Assembly (NCBI GenBank): GCA_016649675.1
Contig: JAENXG010000065.1
Coordinates: forward strand, 1 to 10,635
Length of the DNA: 10,635 nt
From: Methyloceanibacter sp.
Lineage (GTDB): Bacteria; Pseudomonadota; Alphaproteobacteria; Rhizobiales; Methyloligellaceae
Direction: 5' to 3'
Shown: one piece after another, positions 1 to 6,937 of the stretch
Layout: each line of letters starts with the position of its first letter
Position numbering within the stretch: the stretch's first letter is position 1
Made by a program: the position numbers and the translations under genes
The notes under the pieces: generated by a model
The model's input: only the letters and a program-made list of their open reading frames with translations
Database searches by the model: none
Told to the model about the DNA's origin: nothing

Positions 1-63
1 GGCGTGGCTGCCGCGTTGCGCGAAGGCATCGATTCAGAAAATATTTCTACCATTCGCGCGTGA
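1..63 (+). CDS. Possible C-terminal end of an upstream gene (partial)
   Basis: Reading from base 1 gives twenty sense codons followed by TGA at 61-63; the last residues would be SENISTIRA. The stop lies 123 bases before the next gene, a spacing that suits the end of an upstream gene. The fragment is too short to show a family, and its third-position composition is mixed, so coding is only plausible. It could equally be noncoding or belong to a gene on the other strand. No function can be proposed. Confidence 0.3.
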   Translation, partial: GVAAALREGIDSENISTIRA

Positions 64-186
64 AAGAAACAATTTTGCTTATTTTCGCGTCCACTAGCTT
101 CCTGGGGGAATGATTTTTCGCTACACTCCCCATATTCACGGTAGCGCTTTTCTTATTCAACAGCTTCACTTTCAGGCGGGCGAACG
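64..186 (+). promoter_or_regulatory. Leader region expected to carry the sulfur operon promoter
   Basis: This is the only sizeable noncoding stretch ahead of the nine-gene operon, and it is clearly richer in A and T than its surroundings. It contains T-rich blocks at about 71-85 and 112-118 and an AT-rich CATATTCA at about 130-137 that could be part of a -10 region. I cannot fit a convincing -35/-10 pair with 16-18 base spacing, so no box is called. Just upstream, AGAAA (36-40) and TTTCT (44-48) form a short inverted repeat that could be a regulator half-site pair or chance. I recognise no riboswitch. The start codon at 187 is preceded only by a weak GGCGGG (177-182). Confidence 0.35.
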
Positions 187-1218
187 ATGCAGGCGAGCGA
201 AGCCTCCACCGACGTGATCATTGTTGGCGCAGGCCCGGTGGGCCTGTTCGCCGTGTTCCAGCTTGGCCTCGCCAAGCTCAAGGCTCATGTCGTTGACATC
301 CTCGACAAGCCCGGTGGCCAATGCGCCGAGCTTTACCCCGAGAAGCCGATTTATGACATTCCCGGCATCCCGGTCTGCACGGGGCAGGAGCTGACCGACC
401 GGCTGCTCGAGCAGATCAGGCCATTCGAGCCCGTCTTCCATTTCGGCGAGATGGCCGAGTCCTTGACCAGGACGGTGGATGGGAATTGGCGTCTTGCCAC
501 CGATACGGGCCGCGTCTTGATTGCGCCCGTGGTGGTCATTGCCGCGGGCGGCGGCAGCTTCGTGCCGAAGCGCCCTCCCATTCCCGGCATCGAGGCCTAT
601 GAGGGCAAAAGCGTCTTCTATGCCGTGCGCAAGATCGATGCCTTCCGGGGCAAGCGCATCGTCATCGCTGGCGGCGGCGATTCAGCGCTCGACTGGACGG
701 TGAACCTCGCACCTGTCGCGCAGCAATTGACCCTCGTCCACCGCCGGCCTGAGTTTCGCGCCGCCCCCGATACGGTGCGCAAGATGCGCGACCTGGAGAG
801 CCAGGGCGTGATCAAATTCGAGCTCGGCCAGCCTGCGGAGTTGAAAGGTAGCGACGGCACGCTCGAGGCAGTGGTGATCAAGCGGCAAGACGGCTCGCTC
901 CTTCACATCGAAACCGATACCCTCTTGCCTTTCTTCGGGCTGACCATGAAGCTCGGGCCGATCGCGAATTTCGGCCTCGATCTCAACGAGAACCTGATCC
1001 CCGTGGATACCGCGAAATTCGAGACGAGCACGGAAGCCGTCTTCGCCATCGGCGACATCAATTCCTATCCCGGCAAGCTCAAGCTCATCCTGTCCGGTTT
1101 CCACGAGGCGGCGCTGATGGCGCAAGCCGCCCACCGCTACGTGCATCCTGACAAAACGCTGCGTTTCCAGTACACGACGTCGTCGTCGGAGCTGCAGCGT
1201 CTCCTGAAGGTCGCCTGA
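187..1218 (+). CDS. Ferredoxin--NADP(+) reductase, thioredoxin-reductase-like type
   Basis: This 343-residue flavoprotein should move electrons between NADPH and ferredoxin in the cytoplasm. The FAD-binding Rossmann motif VGAGPVG lies at 13-19. A second nucleotide fold has AGGGDSALDW at 161-170, followed by HRRPEFRA at 185-192, the usual NADPH 2'-phosphate region. The C-terminal FAD motif AIGDINSYPG is at 287-296. Where thioredoxin reductase has its CxxC pair this protein has FYAVRK (144-149), so it is not a disulfide reductase, and its length fits the TrxR-like FNR family. The ATG is the first in frame after the leader, though its ribosome site is weak. The next gene, one base away, encodes a [2Fe-2S] ferredoxin, the likely electron partner. 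Its position at the head of a sulfate reduction operon suggests it powers sulfite reductase; that role is inferred. Confidence 0.93.
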   Translation: MQASEASTDVIIVGAGPVGLFAVFQLGLAKLKAHVVDILDKPGGQCAELYPEKPIYDIPGIPVCTGQELTDRLLEQIRPFEPVFHFGEMAESLTRTVDGNWRLATDTGRVLIAPVVVIAAGGGSFVPKRPPIPGIEAYEGKSVFYAVRKIDAFRGKRIVIAGGGDSALDWTVNLAPVAQQLTLVHRRPEFRAAPDTVRKMRDLESQGVIKFELGQPAELKGSDGTLEAVVIKRQDGSLLHIETDTLLPFFGLTMKLGPIANFGLDLNENLIPVDTAKFETSTEAVFAIGDINSYPGKLKLILSGFHEAALMAQAAHRYVHPDKTLRFQYTTSSSELQRLLKVA

Positions 1219-1219
1219 A

Positions 1220-1570
1220 ATGTTCGTCACCGTGCGCATGCCGGACGGCGCCACCCACCGTCTCGAGGCTCTCGAGGGCTGGCGCGTCATGGAGGTGATC
1301 CGCGACTGGGGCCTTCCCATCAAGGCCGAGTGCGGCGGGGCGTGCGCCTGCGCGACCTGCCATGTGTGGGTGGGTGAGGAGTGGCTCGCCAAGCTCGTGC
1401 CCCCTACCGACGAGGAGCTCGAGATGCTTGATGGCGCCTTTCAGGTGGACGAGCGCTCGCGCCTGTGCTGCCAGATCATCATGTCGAAAGAGCTCGACGG
1501 CCTTGAGGTCGAGCTTGCCCCCGAGAGCCTCGCCGATGCGCCGCCCGAACGGCTCGCGGTGGGAGGATAA
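1220..1570 (+). CDS. [2Fe-2S] ferredoxin, adrenodoxin-like
   Basis: This 116-residue electron carrier has the cluster ligands C38, C44 and C47 in ECGGACACATCHVW, in the C-x5-C-x2-C pattern. The fourth ligand is C84 in SRLCCQI, as in adrenodoxin or putidaredoxin-type proteins. Two further cysteines, C42 and C83, sit beside the ligands. The PPTDEELEML segment (61-70) is also typical of this class. The gene starts one base after the reductase stop, with AAGG about 9 bases upstream, so the two are very likely co-translated partners. The inferred role is to deliver electrons from the reductase to the siroheme/[4Fe-4S] enzyme encoded downstream, since the operon has no flavoprotein CysJ subunit. 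The last 20 residues or so (ESLADAPPERLAVGG) lie beyond the core fold. Family assignment is firm; the partner is inferred. Confidence 0.92.
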   Translation: MFVTVRMPDGATHRLEALEGWRVMEVIRDWGLPIKAECGGACACATCHVWVGEEWLAKLVPPTDEELEMLDGAFQVDERSRLCCQIIMSKELDGLEVELAPESLADAPPERLAVGG

Positions 1571-1577
1571 GCGCGCG

Positions 1578-3008
1578 ATGCGAACCTTCCCCATCTTCGT
1601 GAGCTTCGAAGGCAAGCCGCCACTGGTGACCGGCGGCGGCGAGTTGGCGGCCGTCAAGGCGCGCCTCCTGTTGAAGGGCGGTGGCATTGTCGACGTTGCC
1701 GCAAGCCACGTGGTGCCCGAGCTTGCTGCGCTCGCCGAAGCCGGCCACGTATCGTTGCTTCCGGCGCGGCCCGGCATCGATCAATTGCGCGGCCGGCCTC
1801 TCGTCATTGCCGCCACCGGCGACGACGAGGAGGACGCTCGCGTCTCGGCCATAGCCCGCGCTCTCGGCGTGCCGGTGAACGTGCCTGACCGGCCTGAGCT
1901 TTGCACCTTCGTGCTGCCCGCCATTGTCGATCGCGGCGAGGTGACGGTCGCCATCGGCACCTCCGGCGCGTCGCCCGTGCTGGCGCAGCGACTCAGAGCC
2001 TGGCTCGAGCGCGAGCTGCACCCCCGTCTCGATGCCCTTGCCAAGCTGGCGGCCGAATTCCGCGGCCCCGTCGCCGAGAAGGTGCCGTCGGGATCGCCCC
2101 GGCGCCGCTTCTGGGAGGCCGTGTTCGAGGGGGCTGCCGCCGAAGCCGCACTCGAAGGCGATGAGGAGAGAGCGAGAGCGCTGATCGGCGCTGCCATCGA
2201 GCAGGCGATCGAAGCGGCTCCTACCCAGGGGCGCGTGCTTCTCGTCGGTGCCGGGCCCGGCGATCCCGAGCTTCTCACTATGAAGGCGGTCCGCGCGCTG
2301 AAAGCGGCCGATGTCATTCTCTATGACCGCCTGGTCGGCGAGGGCGTGCTCGATCACGCGCGCCGCGAGGCCGAGCTGATCCCGGTCGGTAAGGCGAAGG
2401 GCCTGCACAGCGTCCCGCAAGCCGAGATCAACGCGCTCCTCATCGAGCGGGCGCGGGCCGGCCAGACGGTGGTGCGGCTGAAAGGTGGCGATCCCTTCAT
2501 CTTCGGCCGGGGCGGCGAGGAGCTTGACGCGCTGCGCGAGGCGGGGCTTGCCGTCGAGATCGTCCCCGGCGTCACCGCCGGCATCGCCGCCGCTGCGAGC
2601 TTGCAGATCCCACTCACCCATCGCGATGTCTCCCACACCGTGACCTTCCTCTCCGGCCATGAGGCCGGCGGCGAGGAGCCGAGCTTCGAGCAATTCGATC
2701 TCGCCGCGCTTTCCTCCGGCAAGAACACTCTTGTCGTCTATATGGGCGTGACCACTGCCGGGGTCATCGCCAAGAAGCTGCTGGAAGCGGGCTTTGCCCC
2801 CTCGCTTCCCGTGATCGCGGTGGAGAATGCGAGCCGCGACAACGAGCGCCGCGTCGCCGCCACCATCGCCGAGCTTGCCGCCAATCCCGAGCGCCTCGGC
2901 TTGAAGAGCCCGGCCGTCCTCATCTTCGGTGAGGTGGCCGGTCTCCCGGCGCATGGCGTCATCGAAGACATCCTCGCATTGGAGGAGCTCGCGCGTGTCT
3001 ATGCCTAA
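1578..3008 (+). CDS. cysG: Siroheme synthase CysG (precorrin-2 dehydrogenase/ferrochelatase + uroporphyrinogen-III methyltransferase)
   Basis: This 476-residue protein makes siroheme, the cofactor of the sulfite reductase two genes downstream. Residues 1 to about 150 are the NAD-dependent dehydrogenase/ferrochelatase module: VTGGGELAAVKARLL (17-31), NVPDRPELCTF (101-111) with the candidate catalytic Asp104, and GTSGASPVLA (127-136) with Ser129. A middle dimerisation region follows. From about 218 on is the SAM-dependent methyltransferase: LLVGAGPGDPELLTMKA (221-237), LYDRLV (248-253), LKGGDPFIFGRGGEE (301-315) and VPGVTAG (329-335). Length is close to the roughly 457 residues of the enterobacterial enzyme, so all three activities should be present. 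I chose ATG 1578, preceded by GGGAGG at 1561-1566, seven bases after the ferredoxin stop. An in-frame ATG at 1362 would add 72 residues lying wholly over the ferredoxin gene and is rejected. Confidence 0.96.
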   Translation: MRTFPIFVSFEGKPPLVTGGGELAAVKARLLLKGGGIVDVAASHVVPELAALAEAGHVSLLPARPGIDQLRGRPLVIAATGDDEEDARVSAIARALGVPVNVPDRPELCTFVLPAIVDRGEVTVAIGTSGASPVLAQRLRAWLERELHPRLDALAKLAAEFRGPVAEKVPSGSPRRRFWEAVFEGAAAEAALEGDEERARALIGAAIEQAIEAAPTQGRVLLVGAGPGDPELLTMKAVRALKAADVILYDRLVGEGVLDHARREAELIPVGKAKGLHSVPQAEINALLIERARAGQTVVRLKGGDPFIFGRGGEELDALREAGLAVEIVPGVTAGIAAAASLQIPLTHRDVSHTVTFLSGHEAGGEEPSFEQFDLAALSSGKNTLVVYMGVTTAGVIAKKLLEAGFAPSLPVIAVENASRDNERRVAATIAELAANPERLGLKSPAVLIFGEVAGLPAHGVIEDILALEELARVYA

Positions 3009-3294
3009 CGTCGTCACCGCCAATCGTCTCCTCGACGGCATCGTCGTCTATCTCGCGCCCGACGGGAGCTGGACGGAAGATATCGCCCGCGCACGCTTGG
3101 CCGAGACTGAGGAGGAGACCAAGGCGCTCGAAGCCGAGGCCGCCAAGGCCGTCGCCGAGCGCCGGGTCGTCGCCGTCTATCCCATGCAGGTCGCGCTTCG
3201 TGACGGCGCGGTCGATCCGCTCTCCGTGCGCGAGCGCATCCGCGCCGCCCACCGCACAACGCTGACCAAGGATTGGTACGATGTACCGCTATGA
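2995..3294 (+). CDS. Small DUF2849-family protein
   Basis: This short cytoplasmic protein (99 residues from GTG 2995, 97 from ATG 3001) is of unknown function. Recognisable family features are VVTANRLLDGIVVYL near the start, DGSWTEDIARARLAE, an alanine- and glutamate-rich helix, and a C-terminal LSVRERIRAAHRTTL. I recall DUF2849 proteins encoded beside sulfite reductase genes in alphaproteobacteria. There are no cysteines, membrane segments or signal peptide. The GTG is preferred because GGAGGAG (2981-2987) lies 7 bases before it but 13 before the ATG; both are possible. It overlaps the cysG end by 14 bases (8 with the ATG) and the cysI start by 14, so it is translated in tight coupling with both. 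A role in siroheme handling or sulfite reductase assembly would fit the position but is inference. Confidence 0.85.
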   Translation: MSMPNVVTANRLLDGIVVYLAPDGSWTEDIARARLAETEEETKALEAEAAKAVAERRVVAVYPMQVALRDGAVDPLSVRERIRAAHRTTLTKDWYDVPL

Positions 3295-4936
3295 CGAGTT
3301 CGACCACGCCTTCGTGCATGAGCGCGTGGCCCAGTTCCGCGAGCAGGTTGAGCGCAGGCTGTTAGGTAAGCTCACCGAGGACGAGTTCCGTCCTTTGCGC
3401 TTGCGCAACGGCCTCTATCTGCAATTGCACGCTTATATGCTGCGCATCGCCATTCCCTATGGCGTGCTCTCCCCGCGCCAGCTCCGTCAGCTCGCCATGA
3501 TCGGCCGGCGCTGGGATCGCGGCTACGGCCATTTCACCACGCGCCAGAACCTGCAATTCAACTGGGTCAAGCTGGTCGACGTGCCCGACATCTTGAACGC
3601 GCTCGCCGAGGTCGAGATGCACTGCATCCAGACCAGCGGCAATTGCGTGCGTAACGTCACCGCCGATCCCTTCGCCGGCGCCGCCAATGACGAGCTCGAG
3701 GACCCGCGGCCGTGGTGCGAGATCTTGCGCCAATGGTCGACGCTGCATCCCGAGTTCAGCTGGCTGCCGCGTAAATTCAAGATCGCCATCTCGGGCGCTG
3801 CCGAGGATCGCGCGGCGATCGCCTTTCACGATATCGGGCTCAAGATCGTGCGCGGGCCTGACGGCACCAACGGCTTCCGCGTCTTTGTCGGCGGCGGCAT
3901 GGGCCGCACGCCCTATGTCGGGCAGGAGATCCGCCCCTTTCTCGAGAAGGAGCATCTCCTCTCCTACATCGAGTCGATCCTGCGCGTGTACAATCTGCAT
4001 GGGCGCCGCGACAACATCAACAAGGCGCGCATCAAGATCCTCGTCAACCAGATCGGCATCGACAAGTTCCGCGAGGACGTCGAGGCGGATTGGGAGCAAA
4101 CCCGCAAGGACGCGATCGATCTGCCCGACGACGAGCGCCGGCGCATCATGTCCTATTTCGCGCCGCCCAATCTCCCCGCACGCCCGATCCGCAACGAGGC
4201 GGTCGAGCAGCGGCGCATGACCGATCCGGTCTTCGCCAACTGGCTGAAGCACAATGTGAAGCCGCACCGGGTGCCGGGATATGCCAGCGTGGTCATCTCG
4301 CTGAAGGAGCCGGGCCGCACGCCGGGCGACGCCAGCTCCGACCAGATGGATTTCGCTGCCGATCTCGCCGAGCGCTATAGCCATAACGAGGCACGGGTGA
4401 ACTACACCCAGAACCTCATCCTGCCCCACGTCGCCTTCTCGGACATTCCCGCGCTTTATGGCGAGCTGGCCGCGAGCGGCCTTGCCACCGGGAATTACGA
4501 TCTCCTGGGCGACATGATCTGCTGCCCCGGGCTCGATTATTGCAACCTCGCCAACGCCCGCTCGATCCCCATCGCCAAGGAGATCGCCAAGCGCTTCGAG
4601 GATCCCGCGCGGCAAGAGCTGATCGGCCCGCTCCGCCTCAACATGTCCGGCTGCATCAATGCCTGCGGCCATCACCATTCGGGCAATATCGGCATCCTGG
4701 GCGTCGACAAGAAAGGCACCGAGCTTTACCAGATCTCGCTCGGCGGCAGCCCCAAGGACGACGCTGCGGTCGGCAGCATCATCGGCCCGGGCTTCCGCGC
4801 GGAAGCCGTTCCGCAAGCGATCGACACGATCATCTCCACCTATCTCGCTGAGCGCACCGACGGCGAGGACTTCCTCGCCACGTGGCGGAGAGTGGGTGCC
4901 GCACCCTTCAAGGAGGCCCTGTATGGCGCTGCTTGA
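3281..4936 (+). CDS. cysI: Sulfite (nitrite/sulfite) reductase hemoprotein, CysI-like
   Basis: This 551-residue siroheme/[4Fe-4S] enzyme should carry out the six-electron reduction of sulfite to sulfide in the cytoplasm. Two ferredoxin-like half domains and two siroheme-binding domains can be followed. Arginine- and lysine-containing substrate-site motifs are MLRIAIPYG (53-61), HFTTRQNLQF (84-93), NCVRNVT (121-127) and LPRKFKIAISG (162-172). The cluster and siroheme ligands are C415-x5-C421 in CCPGLDYC and C458-x3-C462 in SGCINACGHH. The family includes nitrite reductases, but the neighbours (APS reductase, cysDN, cysG) argue for sulfite. There is no cysJ, so electrons probably come from the ferredoxin. 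AAGGA (3268-3272) lies 8 bases before the ATG. The gene overlaps the DUF2849 gene by 14 bases and the following fusion gene by another 14. Confidence 0.95.
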   Translation: MYRYDEFDHAFVHERVAQFREQVERRLLGKLTEDEFRPLRLRNGLYLQLHAYMLRIAIPYGVLSPRQLRQLAMIGRRWDRGYGHFTTRQNLQFNWVKLVDVPDILNALAEVEMHCIQTSGNCVRNVTADPFAGAANDELEDPRPWCEILRQWSTLHPEFSWLPRKFKIAISGAAEDRAAIAFHDIGLKIVRGPDGTNGFRVFVGGGMGRTPYVGQEIRPFLEKEHLLSYIESILRVYNLHGRRDNINKARIKILVNQIGIDKFREDVEADWEQTRKDAIDLPDDERRRIMSYFAPPNLPARPIRNEAVEQRRMTDPVFANWLKHNVKPHRVPGYASVVISLKEPGRTPGDASSDQMDFAADLAERYSHNEARVNYTQNLILPHVAFSDIPALYGELAASGLATGNYDLLGDMICCPGLDYCNLANARSIPIAKEIAKRFEDPARQELIGPLRLNMSGCINACGHHHSGNIGILGVDKKGTELYQISLGGSPKDDAAVGSIIGPGFRAEAVPQAIDTIISTYLAERTDGEDFLATWRRVGAAPFKEALYGAA

Positions 4937-6035
4937 CCTAGAGACCGGGGCCCTGCTCGACGGAGGCGCCGAGCCGGCCGTGCTGCTCGAGCCGACCGCC
5001 GATGCGGCACAGCTCGCCACGGCGTCTTCTGCCGACGGCGTGGTCGGGATTCGCTTTCCGACCTTCGGCGACGGCCGCGGCCATTCGCTTGCCGTGCTGT
5101 TGCGCGAGCGGCATGGCTTCAAGGGCGAGATTAGGGCGATCGGCTACCTCATTCCCGACCTCGCGCCGTTCCTGCTGCGCTCTGGCTTCGATACCGCGGA
5201 GATCACCGATGCCAACGATGTGGAGACGTGGAAGGGCGCGCTGACGCGCATCAAGCACATTTATCAGCCGGGCTTCCGCAATCCCCAGCCGCTTCGCCGT
5301 AATGCCTCACGCAAGGCGGCCGAGGAGCTTGATGAGCGCCTGAGCGAGACAAAGGACCTCGCGGCGCGCATCACCGCGCTGCGGGAGAGCATCGAGGGGC
5401 GCACCGTCTTCTCGACCAGCCTCGGCCTCGAGGACCAGGCCATCCTCCATGCCATTGCGGCATCGGGCGCCGACATCGACATCTTCACCCTCGACACCGG
5501 ACGGCTGTTCCAAGAGGTGCTTGAGACGGTCGAGCTGTCGGAGCTGCGTTATGGCTTGCGCATCCGCCTCGTCGCACCTGACGCCAATGAGGTGCAGCAG
5601 CTTGTCGCCAACGACGGCGTGTTCGGCTTCCGCAACTCGGTGGAGAACCGCAAAACCTGCTGCGAGGTGCGCAAAGTGCGCCCGCTGAACCGCGAGCTAA
5701 AGGGCGCGCAGGGCTGGATCGCCGGCATTCGCCGCGAGCATTCCGACGAGCGGGCGAGCGTGCCGCTGGCCGCCTGGGACGAGGCGCACGGGCTCATCAA
5801 GATCAATCCGGTCGCCGACTGGTCGACGCAGGAGCTCACTGCCTACATCACCGCCAACAATATCCCGGTCAATCCGCTGCATGCGCGCGGCTTCATCTCC
5901 ATCGGCTGCGCGCCCTGCACCCGCGCCGTGCAGCCAGGCGAGAACCCGCGCGCCGGGCGCTGGTGGTGGGAGAACGAGGAGAAGAAGGAGTGCGGGTTGC
6001 ATTTGAACCCGCTGCGGGAGGGCAAGGCCGCATGA
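4923..6035 (+). CDS. cysH: DUF934 - APS reductase fusion (CysH with N-terminal DUF934 domain)
   Basis: One uninterrupted 370-residue frame carries two modules usually seen as separate genes. Residues about 20-118 are DUF934, shown by IRFPTFGDGRGHSLAVLLRE (43-62) and LRSGFDTAEI (85-94). A charged linker follows (about 119-148). The rest is adenylyl-sulfate reductase: FSTSLGLEDQ (163-172) for nucleotide binding, TLDTGRLFQE (189-198), the paired cysteines C246-C247 in KTCCEVRKVR, C329-x2-C332 in GCAPCTRAV, and the catalytic C357 in ECGLH. The CC plus CxxC set binds a [4Fe-4S] cluster and marks the APS-using rather than PAPS-using type. It should convert APS to sulfite with thioredoxin or glutaredoxin. 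The ATG has an excellent AAGGAGG (4910-4916) and overlaps cysI by 14 bases. No start with a good ribosome site is evident at the domain junction, so the fusion looks genuine. The DUF934 function is unknown. Confidence 0.93.
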   Translation: MALLDLETGALLDGGAEPAVLLEPTADAAQLATASSADGVVGIRFPTFGDGRGHSLAVLLRERHGFKGEIRAIGYLIPDLAPFLLRSGFDTAEITDANDVETWKGALTRIKHIYQPGFRNPQPLRRNASRKAAEELDERLSETKDLAARITALRESIEGRTVFSTSLGLEDQAILHAIAASGADIDIFTLDTGRLFQEVLETVELSELRYGLRIRLVAPDANEVQQLVANDGVFGFRNSVENRKTCCEVRKVRPLNRELKGAQGWIAGIRREHSDERASVPLAAWDEAHGLIKINPVADWSTQELTAYITANNIPVNPLHARGFISIGCAPCTRAVQPGENPRAGRWWWENEEKKECGLHLNPLREGKAA

Positions 6036-6937
6036 CCGCGCTCACCTCGCATCTGAAGCTCCTCGAAGCCGAGAGCATCCACATCTTCCGCGAGGCTGCG
6101 GCGCAGTTCCGCGCGCCCGTGCTGCTCTATTCGATCGGCAAGGATTCGACCGTGCTGTTGCACCTCGCGCGCAAGGCCTTCTGGCCGGCCAAGCTGCCCT
6201 TCCCGCTGCTGCACGTGGACACCACGTGGAAGTTCCGCGACATGATCGCCTTCCGCGACAAGACGGTGCGCGACCTCGGCCTCGACCTCATCGTGCATAC
6301 CAACCATGACGGCCTTGCCCGCAATATCAACCCCTTCGACCATCCGCCGTCGATCTATACCGACGTGATGAAGACCCAGGCCTTGCGCCAGGCGCTCGAT
6401 GCCGGCGGCTTCGATGCAGCGTTCGGCGGGGCCCGCCGCGACGAGGAGGCTTCTCGCGCCAAGGAGCGCGTCTTCTCCTTCCGCGCGGCAGGACACCGCT
6501 GGGAGCCGCGCCGCCAGCGGCCCGAGATGTGGCAGCTCCTCAACGGCCGTCTCGGCAAGGGCGAGACCGTGCGCGTCTTCCCGTTGTCGAATTGGACCGA
6601 AGGCGACGTGTGGCGCTACATCGCGCTCGAGAAGCTCGACGTGGTGCCGCTCTATTTCGCCGCCGAGCGTCCCGTGGTGATGCGCAACGGCCAGATGATC
6701 GTGGTCGACGACGAGCGCATGCGGCTTGAGCCGGGCGAGCGGCCCGCCTTGCGCAAGGTGCGCTTCCGCACTCTTGGCTGCTGGCCGCTCACCGCCGCAA
6801 TCGACTCCGACGCCAGCGACATCGACGCGGTGGTGGAGGAGACGCTGGCCGCCAAAGTTTCCGAGCGGGCGGGACGGCTGATCGACCACGATCAGGCCGG
6901 CGCCATGGAGATGAAGAAACGCGAGGGTTATTTCTGA
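6032..6937 (+). CDS. cysD: Sulfate adenylyltransferase subunit 2 (CysD)
   Basis: This 301-residue catalytic subunit of ATP sulfurylase makes APS and pyrophosphate from ATP and sulfate. The PP-loop is LLYSIGKDSTVLLHLARKAF (31-50), with SIGKDS at 34-39. LHVDTTWKFRDMI follows, and the substrate-site segment AAFGGARRDEEASRAKERVF contains the conserved GARRDEE. Further family signatures are LSNWTEGDVWRYI, LGCWPLTAAI and the terminal KKREGYF. Length matches the roughly 302 residues of the Escherichia coli protein. ATG 6032 overlaps the cysH stop in an ATGA and has GGGAGGG (6016-6022) 9 bases upstream. An earlier in-frame ATG at 5963 would add 23 residues read through the end of cysH and is rejected. 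It works as a heterodimer with CysN, whose gene follows with a one-base overlap. Confidence 0.97.
   Translation: MTALTSHLKLLEAESIHIFREAAAQFRAPVLLYSIGKDSTVLLHLARKAFWPAKLPFPLLHVDTTWKFRDMIAFRDKTVRDLGLDLIVHTNHDGLARNINPFDHPPSIYTDVMKTQALRQALDAGGFDAAFGGARRDEEASRAKERVFSFRAAGHRWEPRRQRPEMWQLLNGRLGKGETVRVFPLSNWTEGDVWRYIALEKLDVVPLYFAAERPVVMRNGQMIVVDDERMRLEPGERPALRKVRFRTLGCWPLTAAIDSDASDIDAVVEETLAAKVSERAGRLIDHDQAGAMEMKKREGYF

Noticed and set aside
187..1218. Thioredoxin reductase as the identity of the first gene
   Set aside because: The redox-active CxxC is absent (FYAVRK at the place) and a ferredoxin gene follows directly.
1362..1577. Earlier ATG that would extend CysG by 72 residues
   Set aside because: The extension lies wholly over the ferredoxin gene and is arginine- and serine-rich without motif; ATG 1578 has the proper GGGAGG and matches the family N-terminus.
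2929..2994. Earlier ATG extending the DUF2849 protein by more than 20 residues
   Set aside because: The extra residues are cysG read out of frame, and the ribosome site GGAGGAG lies downstream of that ATG.
1479..3041. Long minus-strand ORF (520 codons) opposite cysG
   Set aside because: It is antisense to a well-supported gene, has no family motifs, and is expected from the absence of stops opposite high-GC codons.
3362..5122. Long minus-strand ORF (586 codons) opposite cysI and the start of the cysH fusion
   Set aside because: Same reasoning: the plus strand has clear catalytic motifs over the entire stretch, and the minus reading shows none.
4923..6035. PAPS reductase (Escherichia coli type) as the identity of the CysH domain
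   Set aside because: PAPS reductases lack the CC and CxxC cluster cysteines, which are all present here.
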